DNA of 64,000 nucleotides from Euglena gracilis (GCA_039621445.1 CP154954.1:36255703-36319702); one strand, 5' to 3'; positions 41,201-56,767 are shown, numbered from the stretch's first letter. Notes: generated from the letters alone by a model not told the origin. Translations and numbers: made by a program.

Positions 41201-42754
41201 GAATGCACCCATCTAAATGTGCTCATTTCTTGCAATCAACATTCCCGCTGCATGTTTTTCTTACCATTAAACCACGACAATCATGAACCCAACGGGTCCC
41301 CTGACTTTGGAGGCCTCCTGGAACACCCATTCGGTTACTCGGAGTAAGGCCCAGTTGGGTCCATTTTTACATGGTAACCTGGGATGACCTGGTAAATGTT
41401 CCCCGGAATGGTCGAATGCACCCATCTAAATGTGCTCATTTCTTGCAACCATCATTCCCGATGCATGTTTTTCTTACCATTAAACCACGACAATCATGAA
41501 CCCAACGGGTCCCCTGACTTTGGAGGCCTCCTGGAACACCCATTCGGTTACTCGGAGTAAGGCCCAGTTGGGTCCATTTTTACATGGTAACCTGGGATGA
41601 CCTGGTCAACGTCCCCCGGAATGGTCGAATGCACCCATCTAAATGTGCTCATTTCTTGCAACCAACATTCCCGCTGCATGTTTTTCTTACCATTAAACCA
41701 CGACAATCATGGAACCAACGGGTCCCCTGACTTTGGAGGCCTCCTGGAACACCCATTCGGTTACTCGGAGTAAGGCCCAATTTGGTCAATTTTACATGGT
41801 AACCTGGGCTGACCTGGTAAATGTTCCCCGGAATGGACGAATGCACCCATTAAATGTGCTCATTTCTTGCAACCAACATTCCCGCTGCATGTTTTTCTTC
41901 CCATTAAAACAATACAGTCATGAAACCAACGGGTCCCCTGACTTTGGAGGCCTCCTGGAACACCCATTCGGCTACTCGGAGTAAGGCCCAGTTGGATCCA
42001 TTTATAGATGGGAACCTGGGCTGACCTGGTAAGTGTTCCCCGGAATGGTCGAATGCACCCATCTAAATGTGCTGATTTCTTGCAACCAACATTCCCGCTG
42101 CATGTTTTTCTTACCATTAAACCACGACAATCATGGAACCAACGGGTCCCCTGACTTTGGAGGCCTCCTGGAACACCCATTCGATTACTCGGAGTAAGGC
42201 CCAATTTGGTCCATTTTTACATGGTAACCTGGGCTGACCTGGTAAATGTTCCCCGGAATGGTCGAATGCACCCATCTAAATATGCTGAATTCTTGCAACC
42301 AACATTCCCGCTGCATGTCTTTCTTACAATTAAACCACGACGATCATGAAACCAACGGGTCCCCGGACTTTGGAGGCCTCCTGGAACACCCATTCGGTTA
42401 CCCGGAGTAATGCCCAATTTGGTCCATTTTTACATGTAACCTGGGCTGACCTGGTAAATGTTCCCCGGAATGGTCGAATGCACCCATCTAAATGTGCTCA
42501 TTTCTTGCAACCATCATTCCCGATGCATGTTTTTCTTACCATTAAACCACGACAATCATGAACCCAACGGGTCCCCTGATTTTGGAGGCCTCCTGGTACA
42601 CCCATTCGGTTACTCGGAGTAAGGCCCAGTTGGGTCCATTTTTACGTGGTAACCTGGGCTGACCTGGTCAACGTCCCCCGGAATGGTCGAATGCACCCAT
42701 CTGAATGTGCTCATTTCTTGCAACCATCATTCCCGATGCATGTTTTTCTTACCA

Positions 42755-45310
42755 TTAAACCACGACAATCATGAACCCAACGGGTCCCCTGACTTTGGAG
42801 GCCTCCTGGAACACCCATTCGGTCACTCGGAGTAAGGCCCAATTTGGTCCATTTTTACACGGTAACCTGGGCTGACCTGGTAAATGTCCCCCGGAATGGT
42901 CGACTGCACCCATCGAAATGTGCTGATTTCTTGCAACCAACATTCCCGCTGCATGTCTTTCTTACAATTAAACCACGACAATCATGAAACCAACGGGTCC
43001 CCTGACTTTGGAGGCCTCCTGGAACACCCATTCGGCTACTCGGAGTAAGGCCCAGTTGGGTCCATTTTTACATGGTAACCTGGGCTGACCTGGTAAGTGT
43101 CCCCCGGAATGGTCGAATGCACCCATCTGAATGTGCTCATTTCTTGCAACCAACATTCCCGCTGCATGTTTTTCTTACAATTAAACCACGACAATCATGG
43201 AACCAACGGGTCCCCTGACTTTGGAGGCCTCCTGGAACACCCATTCGGTTACTCGGAGTGTGGCCGAATTTGGTCCATTTTTACATGGTAACCTGGGCTG
43301 ACCTGGTAAATGTCCCCCGCAACGGTCGAATGCACCCATCTAAATATGCTGATTTCTTGCAACCAACATTCCCGCTGCATGTCCTTCTTACAATTAAACC
43401 ACGACAATCATGAAACCAACGGGTCCCCTGACTTTGGAGGCCTCCTGGAACACCCATTCGGCTACTCGGAGTAAGGCCCAGTTGGGTCCATTTTTACATG
43501 GTAACCTGGGCTGACCTGGTAAGTGTCCCCCGGAATGGTCGAATGCACCCATCTAAATGTGCTCATTTCTCGCAACCAACATTCCCGCTGCATGTTTTTC
43601 ATACCATTAAACCACGACAATCATGGAACCAACGGGTCCCCTGACTTTGGAGGCCTCCTGGAACACCCATTCGGTTACTCGGAGTAAGGCCCAATTTGGT
43701 CCATTTTTACATGGTAACCTGGGCTGACCTGGTAAATGTTCCCCGGAATGGTCGAATGCACCCATCTAAATATGCTGAATTCTTGCAACCAACATTCCCG
43801 CTGCATGTCTTTCTTACAATTAAACCACGACGATCATGAAACCAACGGGTCCCCTGACTTTGGAGGCCTCCTGGAACACCCATTCGGTTACTCGGAGTAA
43901 TGCCCAATTTGGTCCATTTTTACATGTAACCTGGGCTGACCTGGTAAATGTTCCCCGGAATGGTCGAATGCACCCATCTAAATGTGCTCATTTCTTGCAA
44001 CCAACATTCCCGCTGCACGTTTTTCTTACCATTAAACCACGACAATCATGAACCCAACGGGTCCCCTGACTTTGGAGGCCTCCTGGAACACCCATTCGGT
44101 CACTCGGAGTAAGGCCCAGTTGGGTCCATTTTTACACGGTAACCTGGGCTGACCTGGTAAATGTCCCCCGGAATGGTCGACTGCACCCATCGAAATGTGC
44201 TGATTTCTTGCAACCAACATTCCCGCTGCATTTTTTTCTTACAATTAAACCACGACAATCATGAAACCAACGGGTCCCCTGACTTTGGAGGCCTCCTGGA
44301 ACAACCATTCGGCTACTCGGAGTAAGGCCCAGTTGGGTCCATTTTTACATGGTAACCTGGGCTGACCTGGTAAGTGTCCCCCGGAATGGTCGAATGCACC
44401 CATCTGAATGTGCTCATTTCTTGCAACCAACATTCCCGCTGCATGTTTTTCTTACAATTAAACCACGACAATCATGGAACCAACGGGTCCCCTGACTTTG
44501 GAGGCCTCCTGGAACACCCATTCGGTTACTCGGAGTATGGCCGAATTTGGTCCATTTTTACATGGTAACCTGGGCTGACCTGGTAAATGTCCCCCGCAAC
44601 GGTCGAATGCACCCATCTAAATATGCTGATTTCTTGCAACCAACATTCCCGCTGCATGTCTTTCTTACAATTAAACCACGACAATCATGAAACCAACGGG
44701 TCCCCTGACTTTGGAGGCCTCCTGGAACACCCATTCGGCTACTCGGAGTAAGGCCCAGTTGGGTCCATTTTTACATGGTAACCTGGGCTGACCTGGTAAG
44801 TGTCCCCCGGAATGGTCGAATGCACCCATCTAAATGTGCTCATTTCTCGCAACCAACATTCCCGCTGCATGTTTTTCTTACCATTAAACCACGACAATCA
44901 TGGAACCAACGGGTCCCCTGACTTTGGAGGCCTCCTGGAACACCCATTCGGTTACTCGGAGTAAGGCCCAATTTGGTCCATTTTTACATGGTAACCTGGG
45001 CTGACCTGGTAAATGTTCCCCGGAATGGTCGAATGCACCCATCTAAATGTGCCCATTCCTTGCAACCAACATTCTTGCTGCATGTTTTTCTTACTATTAA
45101 ACCACGACAATCATGAAACCAACGGGTCCCCTGACTTTGGAGGCCTCCTGGAACACCCATTCGGTTACTCGGAGTATGGCCGAATTTGGTCCATTTTTAC
45201 ATGGTAACCTGGGCTGACCTGGTAAATGTCCCCCGCAACGGTCGAATGCACCCATCTAAATATGCTGATTTCTTGCAACCAACATTCCCGCTGCATGTCT
45301 TTCTTACAAT
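42755..45310. repeat. Higher-order repeat, two copies of 1277 bp (6 monomers)
   Basis: Variant monomers at 42755, 42968 and 43097 recur at 44032, 44245 and 44374, each 1277 bp later, with only scattered substitutions. Confidence 0.75.
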
Positions 45311-45489
45311 TAAACCACGACGGTCACGAAACCAACGGGTCCCCGGACTTTGGAGGCCTCCTGGAACACCCATTCGGTTACTCGGAGTAAGGCACAATTT
45401 GGTCCATTTTTACATGGTAACCTGGGCTGACCTGGTAAATGTCCCCCGCAACGGTCGAATGCACCCATCTAAATATGCTGATTTCTTGC

Positions 45490-45502
45490 GGGGGGGGGGG
45501 GT

Positions 45503-45538
<36 letters not shown>

Positions 45539-45546
45539 CGGGGGGG
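45490..45546 (+). repeat. 57-nt poly-G tract inside a satellite monomer
   Basis: The tract is G except for T at 45502 and C at 45539. It interrupts a monomer after CTTGC, and AAACC follows before the monomer resumes with AACCAAGATTCCC. The duplicated block about 2.1 kb downstream has no tract, so it arose after or independently of that duplication. It could form G-quadruplexes in vivo, or it could be an assembly or base-calling artefact. Confidence 0.9.
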
Positions 45547-45549
45547 AAA

Positions 45550-48500
45550 CCAACCAAGATTCCCGCTGCATGTTTTTCTTACCATTAAACCACGGCAATA
45601 ATGAACCCAACGGGTCCCCTGACTTTGGAGGCCTCCTGGAACACCCATTCGGCAACTCGGAGTAAGGCCCAGTTGGGTCCATTTTTACATGGTAACCTGG
45701 GCTGACCTGGTAAGTGTCCCCCGGAATGGTCGAATGCCAGCCATCTAAATGTGCTCATTTCTCGCAACCAACATTCCCGCTGCATGTTTTTCATACCATT
45801 AAACCACGACAATCATGGAACCAACGGGTCCCCTGACTTTGGAGGCCTCCTGGAACACCCATTCGGTTACTCGGAGTAAGGCCCAATTTGGTCCATTTTT
45901 ACATGGTAACCTGGGCTGACCTGGTAAATGTTCCCCGGAATGGTCGAATGCACCCATCTAAATGTGCCCATTCCTTGCAACCAACATTCCTGCTGCATGT
46001 GTTTCTTACCATTAAACCACGACAATCATGGAACCAACGGGTCCCCTGACTTTGGAGGCCTCCTGGAACACCCATTCGGTTACTCGGAGTATGGCCGAAT
46101 TTGGTCCATTTTTACATGGTAACCTGGGCTGACCTGGTAAATGTCCCCCGCAACGGTCGAATGCACCCATCTAAATATGCTGATTTCTTGAAACCAACAT
46201 TCCCGCTGCATGTCTTTCTTACAATTAAACCACGAAGGTCACGAAACCAACGGGTCCCTGGACTTTGGAGGCCTCCTGGAACACCCATTCGGTTACTCGG
46301 AGTAAGGCACAATTTGGTCCATTTTTACAGGGTAACCTGGGACGACCTGGTAAATGTCCCCGGAATGGTCGAATGCACCCATCTAAACGTGCTGATTTCT
46401 TGCAACCAACATTCCCGCTGCATGTTTTTCTTACCATTAAACCACGACAATCATGGAACCAACGGGTCCCCTGACTTTGGAGGCCTCCTGGAACACCCAT
46501 TCGGCTACTCGGAGTAATGCCCAATTTGGTCCGTTTTTACATGGTAACCTGGGCTGACCTGGTAAATGTTCCCCGGAATGGTCGAATGCACCCATCTAAA
46601 TGTGCTCATTTCTTGCAACCAACATTCCCGCTGCATGTTTTTCTTACTATTAAACCATGAGAATCATGAAACCAACGGGTCCCCTGACTTTGGAGGCCTC
46701 CTGAAACACCCATTCGGTTACTCGGAGTAAGGCCCAATTTGGTCCATTTTTACATGGTAACCTGGGCTGACCTGGTAAATGTCCCCCGGAATGGTCGAAT
46801 GCACCCATCTAAATGTGCTCATTTATTGCAACCAACGTCCCCGCTGCATGTTATTCTTACCATTAAACCACGACAATCATGAAACCAACGTGTCCCCGGA
46901 CTTTGGAGGTCTCCTGGAAAACCCATCCGGTTACTCGGAGTAAGGCACAATTTGGTCCATTTTTACATGGTAACCTGGGCTGACCTGGTAAATGTCCCCG
47001 GAATGGTCGAATGCACCCATCTAAATGTGCTCATTTCTTGCAACCAACACTCCCGCTGCATGTTTTTCTTACCACTAAACCACGATAATCATCGGGTCCC
47101 CTGACTTTGGAGGCCTCCTGGAACACCCATTCGGTTACTCGGAGTAAGGCCCAATTTGGTCCATTTTTACGTGGTATCCTGGGCTGACCTGGTAAATGTC
47201 CCCCGTATTGGACGGATGCACCCATCTAAATGTGCTCATTTCTTGCAACCAACATTCCAGCTGCATGTTTTTCTTACCATTAAACCACGACAATCATGAA
47301 ACCAACGGGTCCCCTGACTTTGGAGGCATCCTGGAACACCCATTCGGTTACTCGGAGTAAGGCCCAATTTGGTCCATTTTTACATGGTAACCTGGGCTGA
47401 CCTGGTAAATGTCCCCCGGCTTGGTCGAATGCACCCATCTAAATGTGCTGATTACTTGCAACCAACATTCCCGCTGCATGTGTTTCTTACCGTTAAACCA
47501 CAACAATCATGAAACCAACGGGTCCCCTGACTTTGGAGGCCTCCTGGAACACCCATTCGATTACTCGGAGTAAGGCCCAATTTGGTCCATTTTTACACGG
47601 TAACCTGGGCTGACCTGGTAAATGTCCCCCGGAATGGTCGAATGCACCCATCTAAATATGCTGATTTCTTGCAACCAAGATTCCCGCTGCATGTTTTTCT
47701 TACCATTAAACCACGGCAATAATGAACCCAACGGGTCCCCTGACTTTGGAGGCCTCCTGGAACACCCATTCGGCAACTCGGAGTAAGGCCCAGTTGGGTC
47801 CATTTTTACATGGTAACCTGGGCTGACCTGGTAAGTGTCCCCCGGAATGGTCGAATGCCAGCCATCTAAATGTGCTCATTTCTCGCAACCAACATTCCCG
47901 CTGCATGTTTTTCATACCATTAAACCACGACAATCATGGAACCAACGGGTCCCCTGACTTTGGAGGCCTCCTGGAACACCCATTCGGTTACTCGGAGTAA
48001 GGCCCAATTTGGTCCATTTTTACATGGTAACCTGGGCTGACCTGGTAAATGTTCCCCGGAATGGTCGAATGCACCCATCTAAATGTGCCCATTCCTTGCA
48101 ACCAACATTCCTGCTGCATGTGTTTCTTACCATTAAACCACGACAATCATGGAACCAACGAGTCCCCTGACTTTGGAGGCCTCCTGGAACACCCATTCGG
48201 TTACTCGGAGTATGGCCGAATTTGGTCCATTTTTACATGGTAACCTGGGCTGACCTGGTAAATGTCCCCCGCAACGGTCGAATGCACCCATCTAAATATG
48301 CTGATTTCTTGAAACCAACATTCCCGCTGCACGAAGGTCACGAAACCAACGGGTCCCTGGACTTTGGAGGCCTCCTGGAACACCCATTCGGTTACTCGGA
48401 GTAAGGCACAATTTGGTCCATTTTTACAGGGTAACCTGGGCTGACCTGGTAAATGTCCCCGGAATGGTCGAATGCACCCATCTAAACGTGCTGATTTCTT

Positions 48501-49800
48501 GCAACCAACATTCCCGCTGCATGTTTTTCTTACCATTAAACCACGACAATCATGGAACCAACGGGTCCCCTGACTTTGGAGGCCTCCTGGAACACCCATT
48601 CGGCTACTCGGAGTAATGCCCAATTTGGTCCGTTTTTACATGGTAACCTGGGCTGACCTGGTAAATGTTCCCCGGAATGGTCGAATGCACCCATCTAAAT
48701 GTGCTCATTTCTTGCAACCAACATTCCCGCTGCATGTTTTTCTTACTATTAAACCATGAGAATCATGAAACCAACGGGTCCCCTGACTTTGGAGGCCTCC
48801 TGAAACACCCATTCGGTTACTCGGAGTAAGGCACAATTTGGTCCATTTTTACATGGTAACCTGGGATGACCTGGTAAATGTCCCCCGGAATGGTCGAATG
48901 CACCCATCTAAATGTGCTCATTTATTGCAACCAACGTCCCCGCTGCATGTTTTTCTTACCATTAAACCACGACAAACGTGAAACCAACGTGTCCCCGGAC
49001 TTTGGAGGTCTCCTGGAACACCCATTCGGTTACTCGGAGTAAGGCACAATTTGGTCCATTTTTACATGGTAACCTGGGCTGACCTGGTAAATGTCCCCGG
49101 AATGGTCGAATGCACCCATCTAAATGTGCTCATTTCTTGCAACCAACACTCCCGCTGCATGTTTTTCTTACCACTAAACCACGATAATCATCGGGTCCCC
49201 TGACTTTGGAGGCCTCCTGGAACACCCATTCGGTTACTCGGAGTAAGGCCCAATTTGGTCCATTTTTACGTGGTATCCTGGGCTGACCTGGTAAATGTCC
49301 CCCGTATTGGACGGATGCACCCATCTAAATGTGCTCATTTCTTGCAACCAACATTCCAGCTGCATGTTTTTCTTACCATTAAACCACGACAATCATGAAA
49401 CCAACGGGTCCCCTGACTTTGGAGGCATCCTGGAACACCCATTCGGTTACTCGGAGTAAGGCCCAATTTGGTCCATTTTTACATGGTAACCTGGGCTGAC
49501 CTGGTAAATGTCCCCCGGATTGGTCGAATGCACCCATCTAAATGTGCTGATTACTTGCAACCAACATTCCCGCTGCATGTGTTTCTTACCGTTAAACCAC
49601 GACAATCATGAAACCAACGGGTCCCCTGACTTTGGAGGCCTCCTGGAACACCCATTCGATTACTCGGAGTAAGGCCCAATTTGGTCCATTTTTACACGGT
49701 AACCTGGGCTGACCTGGTAAATGTCCCCCGGAATGGTCGAATGCACCCATCTAAATGTGCTCATTTCTTGCAACCAACATTCCCGCTGCATGTTTTTCTT
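45550..49800. repeat. Higher-order repeat, two copies of about 2.1 kb (10 monomers)
   Basis: Segments at 45585 and 45928 recur at 47706 and 48049 (offset 2121). Those near 47031 recur at 49130 (offset 2099). The offset change is explained by a 22-bp deletion near 48331. The first copy begins beside the poly-G tract, which is absent from the matching site at about 47669. Confidence 0.8.
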
Positions 49801-52553
49801 ACCATTAAACCACGACAATCATGAAACCAACGGGTCCCCTGACTTTGGAGGCCTCCTGGAACACCCATTCGGTTACTCGGAGTAAGGCCCAATTTGGTCC
49901 ATTTTTACGTGGTAACCTGGGCTGACCCGGTAAATGTCCCCCGCAACGGTCGAATGCACCCATCTAAATGTGCTGATTTCTTGCAACCAACATTCCCGCT
50001 GCATGTATTTCTTACAATTAAACCACGACAATCATGAAACCAACGGGTCCCCTGACTTTGGAGGCCTCCTGGAACACCCATTCGGCTACTCGGAGTAAGG
50101 CCCAGTTGGGTCCATTTTTACATGGTAACCTGGGCTGACCTGGTAAGTGTCCCCCGGAATGGTCGAATGCAACGATCCAAATGTGCTCATTTCTCGCAAC
50201 CAACATTCCCGCTGCATGTTTTTCATACCATTAAACCACGACAATCATGAAACCAACAGGTCCTCTGACTTTGGAGGCCTCCTGGAACACCCATTCGGTT
50301 ACTCGGAGTATGGCCGAATTTGGTCCATTTTTACATGGTAACCTGGGATGACCTGGTAAATGTCTCCCGGAATGGTCGAATGCACCCATCTAAATGTGCT
50401 CATTTCTCGCAACCAACATTCCCGCTGCATGTTTTTCTTACCATTAAACCACTACAATCATGAAACCAACGGGTCCCCTGACTTTGAAGGCCTCCTGGAA
50501 CACTCATTCGGTTACTCGGAGTAAGGCCCAATTTGGTCCATTTTTACATGGTAACCTGGGCTGGCCCGGTAAATGTCCCCCGGAATGGTCCATTGCATCC
50601 ATCTAAATGTGCTCATTTCTTGCAACCAACATTTCCGCTGCATGTTGTTCTCATCATTCAACCACGACAATCATGAAACCAACGGGTCCCCTGAGTTTGG
50701 AGGCCTCCTGGAACACCCATTCGGTTACTCGGAGTAAGGCCCAATTTGGTCCATTTTTACATGGTAACCTGGGCTGACCTGCTAAATGTCCCCCGGAATG
50801 GTCGAATGCACCCATCTAAATGTGCTCATTCCTCGCAACCAACATTCCCGCTGCATGTTTTTCTTACCATTAAACCACGACAATCATGAAACCAACGGGT
50901 CCCCTGACTTTGGAGGCCTCCTGGAACACCCATTCGGTTACTCGGAGTAAGGCCCAATTTGGTCCATTTTTACATGGTAACCTGGGCGGACCTGGTAAAT
51001 GTCCCCCAGAATGGTCGAATGCACCCATTTAAGTGTGCTCTTTCCTTGCAAACAACGTTCCCGCTGCATGTTTTTCTTCCCATTAAACCACGGCAATCAT
51101 GAAACCAACGGGTCCCCTGACTTTGGAGGCCTCCTGGAACACCCATTCGGTTACTCGGAGTAAGGCCCATTTTTACATGGTAACCTGGGCTGACCTGGTA
51201 AATGTCCCCCGGAATGGTCGAATGCACCCATCTAAATGTGCTCATTACTTGCAACCAACATTCCCGCTGCATGTTTTTCTTACCAGTAAACCACGACAAT
51301 CATGAAACCAACGGGTCCCCTGACTTTGGAGGCCTCCTGGAACACCCATTCGGTTACTCGGAGTAAGGCCCATTTTGGTCCATTTTTACACGGTAACCTG
51401 GGCTGACCTGGTAAATGTACCCCAGAATGGTCGAATTCACCCATCTAAATGTGCTCATTTCTTGCAACCAACATTCCTGCTGCATGTTTTTTTTAACATT
51501 AAACCACGACAATCATGAAACCAACGGGTCCTCTGACTTTGGAGGCCTCCTGGAACACCCATTCGGTTACTCGGAGTATGGCCGAATTTGGTCCATTTTT
51601 ACATGGTAACCTGGGATGACCTGGTAAATGTCTCCCGGAATGGTCGAATGCACCCATCTAAATGTGCTCATTTCTTGCAACCAACATTCCCGCTGCATGT
51701 TTGTCTTACCATTAAACCACTACAATCATGAAACCAACGGGACCCCTGACTTTGAAGGCCTCCTGGAACACTCATTCGGTTACTCGGAGTAAGGCCCAAT
51801 TTGGTCCATTTTTACGTGGTAACCTGGGCTGGCCCGGTAAATGTCCCCCGGAATGGTCCATTGCACCCATCTAAATGTGCTCATTTCTTGCAACCAACAT
51901 TTCCGCTGCATGTTTTTCTTATCATTAAACCACGACAATCATGAAACCAACGGGTCCCCTGAGTTTGGAGGCCTCCTGGAACACCCATTCGGTTACTCGG
52001 AGTAAGGCCCATTTTTACATGGTACCCTGGGCTGACCTGGTAAATGTCCCCCGGAATGGTCGAATGCACCCATCTAAATGTGCTCATTACTTGCAACCAA
52101 CATTCCCGCTGCATGTTTTTCTTACCAGTAAACCACGACAATCATGAAACCAACGGGTCCCCTGACTTTGGAGGCCTCCTGGAACACCCATTCGGTTACT
52201 CGGAGTAAGGCCCATTTTGGTCCATTTTTACACGGTAACCTGGGCTGACCTGGTAAATGTACCCCAGAATGGTCGAATTCACCCATCTAAATGTGCTCAT
52301 TTCTTGCAACCAACATTCCTGCTGCATGTTTTTTTTAACATTAAACCACGACAATCATGAAACCAACGGGTCCCCTGACTTTGGAGGCCTCCTGGAACAC
52401 CCATTCGGTTACTCGGAGTAAGGCTCAATTTGGTCCATTTTTACATTGTAACCTGGACTGACATGGTAAGTGTCCCCCGGAATAGTCGAATGAACCCATC
52501 TAAATGTGCTCAGTTCTTGCAACCAACATTCCCGTTGCATGTTTTTCTTATCA

Positions 52554-55500
52554 TTAAACCACGACAATCGTGAAACCAAAGGGTCCCCTGACTTTGGAGT
52601 CCTCCTGTAACACCCATTCGGTTACTCGGAGTAAGGCCCAATTTGGTCCATTTTTACATGGTAACCTGGGCTGACCTGGTAAGTGTCCCCCGGAATAGTC
52701 GAATGCACCCATCTGAATGTGCTCATTTCTGGCAACCAACATTTCCGCTGCATGTTTTTCTTATCATTAAACCACGACAATCATGAAACCAACGGGTCCC
52801 CTGACTTTGGAGGCCTCCTGGAACACCCATTCGGTTACACGGAGTAAGGAATAATTTGGTCCATTTTTACATGGTAACCTGGGCTGACCTGCTAAATGTC
52901 CCCCGGAATGGTCGAATGCACCCATCTAAATGTGCTCATTCCTCGCAACCAACATTCCCGCTGCATGTTTTTCTTACCGTTAAACCACGACAATCATGAA
53001 ACCAACGGGTCCCCTGACTTTGGAGGCCTCCTGGAACACCCATTCGGTTACTCGGAGTACGTAACCTGGGCTGACCTGGTAAATGTCCCCCGGAATGGTC
53101 GAATGCACCCATCTAAATGTGCTCATTTCTTGCAACCAACATTCCCGCTGCATGTTTTTCTTATCATTAAACCACGACAATCATGAAACCAACGGGTCCC
53201 CTGACTTTGGAGGCCTCCTGGAACACCCATTCGGTTACTCGGAGTAAGGAATAATTTGGTCCATTTTTACATGGTAACCTGGGCTGACCTGGTAAGTGTC
53301 CCCCGGAATGGTCGAATGCACCCATCTAAATGTGCTCATTTCTTGCAACCAACATTCCCGCTGCATGTTTTTCTTATCATTAAACCACGACAATCATGAA
53401 ACCAACGGGTCCCTTGACTTTGGAGGCCTCCTGGAACACCCATTCGGTTACTCGGAGTAAGGCCCAATTTGGTCCATTTTTACACGGTAACCTGGGCTGA
53501 CCTGGTAAATGTACCCCAGAATGGTCGAATTCACCCATCTAAATGTGCTCATTTCTTGCAACCAACATTCCTGCTGCATGTTTTTTTTAACATTAAACCA
53601 CGACAATCATGAAACCAACGGGTCCCCTGACTTTGGAGGCCTCCTGGAACACCCATTTGGTTACTCGGAGTAAGGCTCAATTTGGTCCATTTTTACATTG
53701 TAACCTGGACTGACATGGTAAGTGTCCCCCGGAATAGTCGAATGAACCCATCTAAATGTGCTCAGTTCTTGCAACCAACATTCCCGCTGCATGTATTTCT
53801 TATCGTTAAACCACGACAATGATGAAACCAACGGGTCCCCTGACTTTGGAGTCCTCCTGTAACACCCATTCGGTTACTCGGAGTAATGCCCAATTTGGTC
53901 CATTTTTACATGGTAACCTGGGCTGACCTGGTAAGTGTCCGCCGGAATAGTCGAATGCACCCACCTGAATGTGCTCATTTCTTGCAACCAACATTCCCGC
54001 TGCATGTTTTTCTTATCATTAAACCACGACAATCATGAAACCAACGGGTCCCCTGACTTTGGAGGCCTCCTGGAACACCCATTCGGTTACACGGAGTAAG
54101 GAATAATTTGGTCCATTTTTACATGGTAACCTGGGCTGACCTGCTAAATGTCCCCCGGAATGGTCGAATGCACCCATCTAAATGTGCTCATTCCTCGCAA
54201 CCAACATTCCCGCTGCATGTTTTTCTTACCGTTAAACCACGACAATCATGAAACCAACGGGTCCCCTGACTTTGGAGGCCTCCTGGAACACCCATTCGGT
54301 TACTCGGAGTAAGGCCCATTTTTTCATGGTAACCTGGGCTGACCTGGTAAATGTCCCCCGGAATGGTCGAATGCACCCATCTAAATGTGCTCATTTCTTG
54401 CAACCAACATTCCCGCTGCATGTTTTTCTTATCATTAAACCACGACAATCATGAAACCAACGGGTCCCCTGACTTTGGAGGCCTCCTGGAACACCCATTC
54501 GGTTACCCGGAGTAAGGAATAATTTGGTCCATTTTTACATGGTAACCTGGGCTGACCTGGTAAGTGTCCGCCGGAATAGTCGAATGCACCCATCTAAATG
54601 TGCTCATTTCTTGCAACCAACACTCCCGCTGCATGTTTTTCTTATCATTAAACCACGACAATCATGAAACCAACGGGTCCCTTGACTTTGGAGGCCTCCT
54701 GGAACACCCATTCGGTTACTCGGAGTAAGGCCCAATTTGGTCCATTTTTACACGGTAACCTGGGCTGACCTGGTAAATGTACCCCAGAATGGTCGAATTC
54801 ACCCATCTAAATGTGCTCATTTCTTGCAACCAACATTCCTGCTGCATGTTTTTTTTAACATTAAACCACGACAATCATGAAACCAACGGGTCCCCTGACT
54901 TTGGAGGCCTCCTGGAACACCCATTCGGTTACTCGGAGTAAGGCTCAATTTGGTCCATTTTTACATTGTAACCTGGACTGACATGGTAAGTGTCCCCCGG
55001 AATAGTCGAATGAACCCATCTAAATGTGCTCAGTTCTTGCAACCAACATTCCCGCTGCATGTATTTCTTATCGTTAAACCACGACAATGATGAAACCAAC
55101 GGGTCCCCTGACTTTGGAGTCCTCCTGTAACACCCATTCGGTTACTCGGAGTAATGCCCAATTTGGTCCATTTTTACATGGTAACCTGGGCTGACCTGGT
55201 AAGTGTCCGCCGGAATAGTCGAATGCACCCACCTGAATGTGCTCATTTCTTGCAACCAACATTCCCGCTGCATGTTTTTCTTATCATTAAACCACGACAA
55301 TCATGAAACCAACGGGTCCCCTGACTTTGGAGGCCTCCTGGAACACCCATTCGGTTACACGGAGTAAGGAATAATTTGGTCCATTTTTACATGGTAACCT
55401 GGGCTGACCTGCTAAATGTCCCCCGGAATGGTCGAATGCACCCATCTAAATGTGCTCATTCCTCGCAACCAACATTCCTGCTGCATGTTTTTCTTACCGT

Positions 55501-56030
55501 TAAACCACGACAATCATGAAACCAACGGGTCCCCTGACTTTGGAGGCCTCCTGGAACACCCATTCGGTTACTCGGAGTAAGGCCCATTTTTTCATGGTAA
55601 CCTGGGCTGACCTGGTAAATGTCCCCCGGAATGGTCGAATGCACCCATCTAAATGTGCTCATTTCTTGCAACCAACATTCCCGCTGCATGTTTTTCTTAT
55701 CATTAAACCACGACAATCATGAAACCAACGGGTCCCCTGACTTTGGAGGCCTCCTGGAACACCCATTCGGTTACCCGGAGTAAGGAATAATTTGGTCCAT
55801 TTTTACATGGTAACCTGGGCTGACCTGGTAAGTGTCCGCCGGAATAGTCGAATGCACCCATCTAAATGTGCTCATTTCTTGCAACCAACACTCCCGCTGC
55901 ATGTTTTTCTTATCATTAAACCACGACAATCATGAAACCAACGGGTCCCTTGACTTTGGAGGCCTCCTGGAACACCCATTCGGTTACTCGGAGTAAGGCC
56001 CAATTTGGTCCATTTTTACACGGTAACCTG
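52554..56030. repeat. Higher-order repeat, about three copies of 1.25-1.27 kb (6 monomers)
   Basis: Diagnostic variants at 52554 recur at 53806 and 55074, and those at 54188 recur at 55456 (offset 1268). Offsets of 1252 and 1268 reflect small indels such as the shortened monomer near 53058. Confidence 0.75.
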
Positions 56031-56767
56031 GGCTGACCTGGTAAGTGTCCCCGGAATGGACGAATGCACCCACCTAAATGTGCTGATTTCTTGCAACCAC
56101 CATTCTCGCTGCATGGTTTTCTTACAAAAAAAACCACGAAAATCATGAAACCAACGGATCCCTTGACTTTGGAGGCCTCCTGAAACACCCATTCGGTTAC
56201 TCGGAGTAAGGCCTAATTTGGTCCATTTTTACATGGTAACCTGGGCAGACCTGGTAAATGTCCCCCGGAATGGTCGAATGCACCCATCTAAATGTGCACT
56301 TTCCTTGCAACCAACATTCCCGCTGCATGAGTTTCTTACCATTAAACCACGACAATCATGTAACCAACGGGTCCCCTGACTTTGGAGGCCTCCTGGAACA
56401 CCCATTCGGTTACTCGGAGTAAGGCCCAATTTGGTCCATTTTTACATGGTAACCTGGGCTGACATGGTAAATGTCCCCCGGAATCGTCGAATGCACCCAT
56501 CTAAATGTGCTCATTTCTTGCAACCAACATTCCCGCTGCATGTTTTTCTTACCATTAAACCACGACAGTCATGAAACCAACGGGTCCCCTGACTTTGGAG
56601 GCCTCCTGGAACACCCATTCGGTTACTCGGAGTAAGGCCCAATTTGGTCCATTTTTACGTGGTAACCTGGGCTGACCTGGTAAATGTCACCCGGAATGGT
56701 CGAATGCACCCATCTAAATGTGCTCATTTCTTGCAACCAAAATTCCCGCTGCATGTTTTTCTTACCA

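Noticed and set aside
45186-45665. 159-codon ORF through the poly-G tract, encoding a Gly run
   Set aside because: It arises because 213 is divisible by three and the G tract adds no stop. The sister block lacks it. Treated as chance.
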